Below are positions 59,773 through 64,000 of a stretch of 64,000 bases of DNA, one piece after another. The translations under genes and the position numbers were made by a program. Source of the stretch: CAMLJR01 sp964631955 (GTDB lineage Bacteria; Pseudomonadota; Gammaproteobacteria; Pseudomonadales; CAMLJR01); assembly GCA_964631955.1 (NCBI GenBank), contig CAZWBA010000013.1:1-64000 (forward strand), read 5' to 3'. How positions within the stretch are numbered: position 1 is the stretch's first letter; every line of letters starts with the position of its first letter. Under the pieces are notes generated by a model. It saw only the letters and a program-made list of their open reading frames with translations, was not told the origin of the DNA and ran no database searches.

Positions 59773-61164
59773 CTACGAACGCAGGTAGCGGTCGAGCTCG
59801 CGGTGCATGTTCAAAATCAGTTTCTCCTGATTTTGGGCGAGCCACACCTGCTTCATTCCCTGCGAATGCAGACCGACCTGCACACGCGGCAGATTGCCGA
59901 GATCCTGGCGCGGAATCAGTCCAACCTGCATCGGATCGGTGATTTCCTCCACCGTTGCGCGCTCCCATGTCACGGCTTCGGGATACGTGCGCACCGAACG
60001 GATTTCGAAAATGCATTTATCGACATCGGTGGGATGCGGCAGCACCCGGTAAATCGCCGCGCTGCCCGCCTGCACGAGCACGAGAATATTCGGGAAAATG
60101 ATGTTCACGCCGCCCCAGCGCGCGAGATGTTCGGGCGTCAGCTTCGGCAGCGGACGTTTCGATGCAGCCGCCGTCGCGTATTGCAATTTCACATATTCGG
60201 CGCCGATGTTCGCATCGGGCGGCAGATTTTTATCTTTGAGCGAGCGCAGCAGCTCGATATCGTCTCCGATGATCATTGCGCCCAGACCTTCGGCGGTCAG
60301 ATTCATGCGCGTGGCCATCGCATCGATCAGGCCGTTGATATCGACGACCTTCTCCTGCACGTGGCCGGCGATCGGGGTTTTTTCGCCGCCGTAGAAATAG
60401 CCGTGACCGTTTTCCAGCGCGGTGTACGTGAGATGACGGAAAAACATATCGCCGTCTTCGAGATCGCCGTACACCACTTCGCTGCCGACCTTTTCCAGTT
60501 GCGGATGCGTGGCCGAAACGTGATAGGCCTCGTAAAACGCCTCCTGCGCCACTTTCCAGTTGCACGGAATTTCGGTGCGCTTCCACCACATGTGGTGCAT
60601 ATCGCCGATCACGAAATCGTCGAGGAACGTACGCATCGGTGCGATGAAATCGTCGAAGGGTTCCGGCTTGTCGCTCAGATTGATGAAAACGAATCCGCCG
60701 TAAACGGCCGAATGCACTTCGCGCATCGCGACATCGCCGTCCTGCAGATTGCCATTATTGAATTCCTTGCGCTCCAGCACCATTTTGATATTGCCGTCGA
60801 GATCCCAGCGCCAGCCATGATACGGACAGATGATTTTGCCTTCCTTGAAATGACCGCAACCGTCGCCGAGCGTGGTGCCGCGATGCGGACAGAAGTTGTA
60901 ATACGCCTTGATCGAGTTTTCATCCGCGCGCACTAACAGAATCGATTGGTCGCCGATTTTGTAGGTCGTGTAATCGCCGACCGCCGGAATTTCATCGACG
61001 CGCGCCGCGACCTGCCAGACACGATTCCACAGTTTGTCGAATTCCAGTTTTGCGAATCCGGCATCGGTGTAACGCCCCACGCCGAGGCCCTGTCCAAATA
61101 CCTGCCAGCGTTTCGGCCAGCTCGCATCATCGGTGGCAGTGCTTTTTGCAATCAGGGCGCTCAT
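59773..61164 (-). CDS. Rieske non-haem iron oxygenase, alpha subunit
   Basis: This 463-residue oxygenase starts at ATG 61164 behind GAGG; the frame to 61200 has no better start. Cys92-x-His94 and Cys113-xx-His116 bind the cluster; EAYHVSATH provides His215 and His220. It is the paralogue of the Rieske protein at 25888 (GYHVPATH there). Divergently transcribed from the TauD gene at 61352 across 187 bp, it mirrors the 24693/25888 pair. No electron-transfer partner is nearby. An ANR-type box lies between the pair. Confidence 0.92.
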   Translation of the reverse strand: MSALIAKSTATDDASWPKRWQVFGQGLGVGRYTDAGFAKLEFDKLWNRVWQVAARVDEIPAVGDYTTYKIGDQSILLVRADENSIKAYYNFCPHRGTTLGDGCGHFKEGKIICPYHGWRWDLDGNIKMVLERKEFNNGNLQDGDVAMREVHSAVYGGFVFINLSDKPEPFDDFIAPMRTFLDDFVIGDMHHMWWKRTEIPCNWKVAQEAFYEAYHVSATHPQLEKVGSEVVYGDLEDGDMFFRHLTYTALENGHGYFYGGEKTPIAGHVQEKVVDINGLIDAMATRMNLTAEGLGAMIIGDDIELLRSLKDKNLPPDANIGAEYVKLQYATAAASKRPLPKLTPEHLARWGGVNIIFPNILVLVQAGSAAIYRVLPHPTDVDKCIFEIRSVRTYPEAVTWERATVEEITDPMQVGLIPRQDLGNLPRVQVGLHSQGMKQVWLAQNQEKLILNMHRELDRYLRS

Positions 61165-61254
61165 AGGATTTTCCTCGCTTGTCTGCAACGCGATGTGCAA
61201 ACGTCTGCATCGCTTCAGTGCTTCCTATGCTAGGCGAGGGAATCAGCAACGTCG

Positions 61255-61268
61255 TTGATCGAAATCAA
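61255..61268. promoter_or_regulatory. ANR/FNR-type box
   Basis: TTGATCGAAATCAA fits TTGAT-N4-ATCAA exactly. It is 83 bp before the TauD start and 91 bp before the divergent Rieske start. Unlike the first Rieske/TauD pair, no GntR-type site is seen here. Confidence 0.55.
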
Positions 61269-61351
61269 TGCCGGAGTGGGCGGCTGCGTCCATCGTTACA
61301 CCATGCCTGTACCGATATTTTTTTGAGACGTTGCCACGTCGGAGGAAAAAA

Positions 61352-62206
61352 ATGACAGCCGCCACTTTGGAAGCCATCGAAAGCCTGGAACAGAGATTGA
61401 AGGCCACTGATATTTCTCCGCTGATCGCCAGCCGGGTGCATCTCGAAAAAGCGGATTTGTTGAGTGGCGAATACGCGAGCGATCTGCGCGAATTACTCGA
61501 ACGTCGCGGCGTGCTGGTATTTCCAAAAATTCATTTCAGCGATGCCGAACAGGTCGCTTTCACAAAAACGATGGGAAAATTTCTGCCGGAAATGGAAGGG
61601 CAGGAGGTTTACAACATCACGCTCGATCAGAAGCTCAATAAAAAATCCGATTATCTGAAAGGCTCCCTGTACTGGCACGCCGACGGCACCATGAACAAAG
61701 TGCCTATCGGTGTCGCGATTCTCACCAGCCACGTGTTGTCGACGTGGGGCGGCAATACCGAATTCTGTAATACCTATGCCGCCTATGAGCATTTACCCGA
61801 TGAAGACAAACAGCTCATCGCCAATCTCAGGGCGATGCATTCGGCGTGGACCTCGCTGTTTTATTACGACCCCGAGCCGAGCTACGAAAAACTGCTCGAA
61901 ATGATTCGTATCGGCGAAGTCGAATTGCCGCTCGTGTGGAAACATAAAACCGGACGCAAATCGCTCGTGCTCGGCTGCACCGCGCATCATGTGCTCGATA
62001 TGAATCCCACCGAGAGCACGAAATTACTGGTGCGTCTGCGCGCCTGGGCAACGCAGCCGAAATTCGTCTACAGCCATAAATGGGCCGTCGGCGATGCGGT
62101 GATGTGGGACAACACCGGTACCATGCATCGCGCCATGCCGTACGATCCGGATTGCGGCCGCTTATTGCACCGCACCAAAACCGCCGGCGAGGAACCGATT
62201 CAATAG
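61352..62206 (+). CDS. TauD/TfdA-family 2-oxoglutarate Fe(II) dioxygenase
   Basis: This 284-residue dioxygenase starts at ATG 61352 after GGAGG. The iron triad is His109-x-Asp111 (YWHADGT) and His259 (GTMHR), with RTK downstream for 2-oxoglutarate. Long stretches (SLFYYDPEPSYEKL, WKHKTGRKSLVLGCTAHHV) match the protein at 24693. Its pairing with a Rieske gene is the same as at 24693/25888, though transcription and gene order are mirrored. The substrate is unknown. Confidence 0.9.
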   Translation: MTAATLEAIESLEQRLKATDISPLIASRVHLEKADLLSGEYASDLRELLERRGVLVFPKIHFSDAEQVAFTKTMGKFLPEMEGQEVYNITLDQKLNKKSDYLKGSLYWHADGTMNKVPIGVAILTSHVLSTWGGNTEFCNTYAAYEHLPDEDKQLIANLRAMHSAWTSLFYYDPEPSYEKLLEMIRIGEVELPLVWKHKTGRKSLVLGCTAHHVLDMNPTESTKLLVRLRAWATQPKFVYSHKWAVGDAVMWDNTGTMHRAMPYDPDCGRLLHRTKTAGEEPIQ

Positions 62207-62562
62207 CGCGCCTGACACGATCCGTTAGGGCGGATTCGCGAATCCGCCCGTTCCGCCAATTCCCTCGCCGCCGCTCCGTTCCCCCGTTATAGCGCTCGTC
62301 AATTCCCCCGCGAAAATATCGACACAGTCCACCAATCACCCCTCTTGTTGACGGTATCCGGGCATTGCTGTCAGTGTTCAGACGCCAAAGGATCCCCTCG
62401 TCGTCGCGCAACGCCACGGCCAGACGGGAAGCCAGAGGCTAAAAAGGCCAAGTCTGGGTCAGGCCGCGATGGCTGATAAATGCAGCACGATAAAAGTGCA
62501 AAAAGCTGCTGGCGTGGTAGGAATCCGGGACTTAACAATAAAAATTGCAGAAGAGATTCATT
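62207..62562. terminator. intergenic region with 22-bp perfect palindrome
   Basis: There is no gene in this 356-bp gap. A perfect palindrome at 62228-62249 (arms GGGCGGATTCG and CGAATCCGCCC) follows the TauD stop and is the probable terminator. The rest holds the upstream region of the secreted-protein gene, with no motif I can name. Confidence 0.6.
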
Positions 62563-64000
62563 ATGAAAACTCATCGATTAGCCAGTTGTTTATTTGCCGC
62601 CGCGATGTCCGTAGCGCCATTTACGGCCTCCGCAGAAAGTCTTTCTCCTGTCGTCATCACCGGAATTACTCCGGCAACGGATGGCAGCAATAATCTGGTC
62701 ATCAACGGGCGCGTGCCGAGCACCGATGGCATCGCTTCGCTGAACATCAACGGTTATGCCCCCAGCAGCTTCGACGGTCAGAACTTCAGTCTGCAGATGC
62801 CGCCGGCGCAGGCGTACCAGATTCACCTTTACGGCGCCGATGGCAGCTATCAGCTGCTCGACTATGTCGCGCCGAATACACCGGTGGATTCGGCGGTGCA
62901 GGTCGTGGTCGGCAACCAGCTGTTGCAGGACGTTGGACCCGCGCTCGCAAAATTGCTGGCCAATCTGGATATCAACGCGCTGCTCGGCCTCGACCCCAAC
63001 AAGTGCGCGGTCGACACCCTGTTCCTCGCCGGCTGTGATTTGTATATCAACAAGCTGGCGATCCAGGGCACGCCGAACGTGCGGATGTTCTTCTCCCAGA
63101 GCAAGACCCAGGCGCTCACCATCAATATCCAGATGGATATTCCGCGCGCCGTGATCTCCACCAAACTGAAGCGTGCGCTCTGGTTCGGCCATGACGTCAC
63201 CACCGTGACCACCGACAACATTCAGGTGGCGTTCCAGATCGGCGTGAAGGCAACCGCCAACCAGTCGATCAAACTGGTGCTCGATCAGGCGAGCGATGTC
63301 CAGCTGCGACTGGGCACGATGAAGATTCAGTCGAACAACCTCGCTGCGTATCTGCTGCCGCTGATCAAGGACGGCCTTACTGCATTCGTCAACACGCATC
63401 TGGCCAATCTGGCCGGTCCGCTGCTGGCGAAACTGCCGATTCCCGCGATTCCGCTGACCCTGCCGCTGGATATCGATGGCGACTCGGTTGCCGATGCGAA
63501 ATTCGCGATCAAGATGGGCGCCGAGAAGCTCGCGGTGCTGTCGAGCGGCGATGGTCAGGCCACGCTGAAAGGCTCGATCAGTGCAGCGGAAGTCGCAGAG
63601 GGTAGAGCTGTGCTGGGCACCCGCCGCATCGCCAGCCTGCCGCCGGCGGCTCAGGGCGTGACTGCACCGACCGATCTCACCGCAGCGATCTCCACCAATC
63701 TGGTCAACGAAGTTCTCACCGCGGTTTATCAGAGCGGTATCGATCAGAAGCTGGCGATTCCGCTGAAGGTGTCGGATCTGGGCAGTTTCGGCAGCTACCT
63801 GCCGCTGTTCGGCTACGGTCTGAACGACCAGCTCAACATCCGCCTGAAGTTCGGCGCCTCGCCGGAACTGCAGGTGAACGCCGACAGCCAGTATCCGCTG
63901 GGACTGGAAATGATTCTGCCGAACATGCAGATGGTCATGTCCGCCGTCACCGCCAATGGCGAAGAAGTGATTCTGGATATGACGGGTGATTATCTCGTTG
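62563..64000 (+). CDS. exported protein, possibly TULIP/BPI-like (partial, 3' end off window)
   Basis: At least 479 residues are visible and the frame runs off the end. A signal peptide (MKTHRLASCLFAAAMSVAPF...SAES) is followed by a beta domain (SPVVITGITPATDGSNNLVING) and two similar-looking halves. Each carries amphipathic beta segments and long helices (LQDVGPALAKLLANLD; AAYLLPLIKDGLTAFVNTHLANLAGPLLAKL), a layout reminiscent of lipid-binding TULIP proteins. This is a structural impression only. ATTGCAG/AGAG before the ATG is a weak ribosome site. It might carry hydrophobic substrate across the periplasm. Confidence 0.6.
   Translation, partial: MKTHRLASCLFAAAMSVAPFTASAESLSPVVITGITPATDGSNNLVINGRVPSTDGIASLNINGYAPSSFDGQNFSLQMPPAQAYQIHLYGADGSYQLLDYVAPNTPVDSAVQVVVGNQLLQDVGPALAKLLANLDINALLGLDPNKCAVDTLFLAGCDLYINKLAIQGTPNVRMFFSQSKTQALTINIQMDIPRAVISTKLKRALWFGHDVTTVTTDNIQVAFQIGVKATANQSIKLVLDQASDVQLRLGTMKIQSNNLAAYLLPLIKDGLTAFVNTHLANLAGPLLAKLPIPAIPLTLPLDIDGDSVADAKFAIKMGAEKLAVLSSGDGQATLKGSISAAEVAEGRAVLGTRRIASLPPAAQGVTAPTDLTAAISTNLVNEVLTAVYQSGIDQKLAIPLKVSDLGSFGSYLPLFGYGLNDQLNIRLKFGASPELQVNADSQYPLGLEMILPNMQMVMSAVTANGEEVILDMTGDYLV

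Noticed and set aside
59584..60936. 450-codon open frame antisense to the Rieske gene
   Set aside because: It lies wholly over the 59773 Rieske gene in a shadow frame with no recognisable motif or ribosome site.
1..64000. tRNA, rRNA, insertion sequence or prophage genes
   Set aside because: I saw no tRNA-like cloverleaf, transposase, integrase or phage structural protein anywhere in the window. A covariance-model scan would be needed to exclude small RNAs.

Overview
The window looks like a chromosomal segment of a GC-rich, aerobic, heterotrophic gammaproteobacterium. The clues are a VPVPA-type PEP-CTERM sorting tail, a liu operon led by a MerR-family LiuR with a palindromic operator, ANR/FNR-type boxes, and dense arrays of oxygenase and acyl-CoA genes of the kind found in marine or soil degraders of terpenoid, steroid or aromatic compounds. 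The species cannot be named from sequence alone. I saw no rRNA, tRNA, transposase or phage structural genes.

Layout. 1-6643: the end of a MaoC-like hydratase, then SDR, SnoaL and CMD genes, a Rieske oxygenase on the minus strand, and two more SDRs with a second SnoaL gene. 6700-7329: a PEP-CTERM surface protein. 7682-12938: a membrane-centred operon with a 32-aa microprotein, a NorD-like VWA protein, a NorQ/MoxR-like AAA+ ATPase, a 44-aa microprotein, two unrecognised membrane proteins, an SDR and a TetR regulator. Two tandem MFS carriers follow (12939-15650). 15858-23668, minus strand: a catabolic run of two crotonase-fold enzymes, a Cat1-type CoA-transferase, a CitE-like lyase, an acyl-CoA dehydrogenase, a class III CoA-transferase and a Rieske oxygenase. 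23859-28759: a GntR regulator, a divergent TauD/Rieske pair and a two-subunit 3-oxoacid CoA-transferase. 29976-31612: a WYL regulator, a HIRAN protein and a one-spacer type I-C-like CRISPR remnant. 31678-37714: a TIM-barrel epimerase-like protein and liuR, liuB, liuD, liuE. 37756-39734: a low-GC P-loop ATPase and a YefM/YoeB toxin-antitoxin pair. 39781-49836: an AraC regulator and amidohydrolase, a Tlde1-like effector with its probable immunity protein, an IclR regulator with an acyl-CoA ligase, hydratase and CoA-transferase, an SGNH hydrolase and a P-loop kinase-like protein. 49944-54281: a lipocalin-like unknown, an SDR, a beta-propeller and a hotdog thioesterase. 54319-59585: an ion-homeostasis block (GDT1, Na/Ca exchanger, UspA, P-type ATPase). 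59773-62206: a second divergent Rieske/TauD pair. 62563-end: a partial secreted protein.

How it fits together (inference). Oxygenases (four Rieske alpha subunits, two 2-oxoglutarate dioxygenases) and SDRs would functionalise a cyclic or branched substrate. CoA ligase and CoA-transferases activate the products, dehydrogenase, crotonase and MaoC enzymes and a CitE-like lyase shorten them, and the liu enzymes plus the 3-oxoacid CoA-transferase take branched C5/C6 units to acetoacetate and acetyl-CoA. Much of this appears to be wired by one GntR operator, near-palindromic TGTCCGGACA, found at six places in front of oxygenase, CoA-transferase and gntR genes. ANR/FNR-type boxes at three promoters suggest a further oxygen-responsive layer. 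The items I find most novel are the VWA/MoxR microprotein operon, the twice-occurring divergent Rieske-TauD module, and the WYL-HIRAN-CRISPR remnant.
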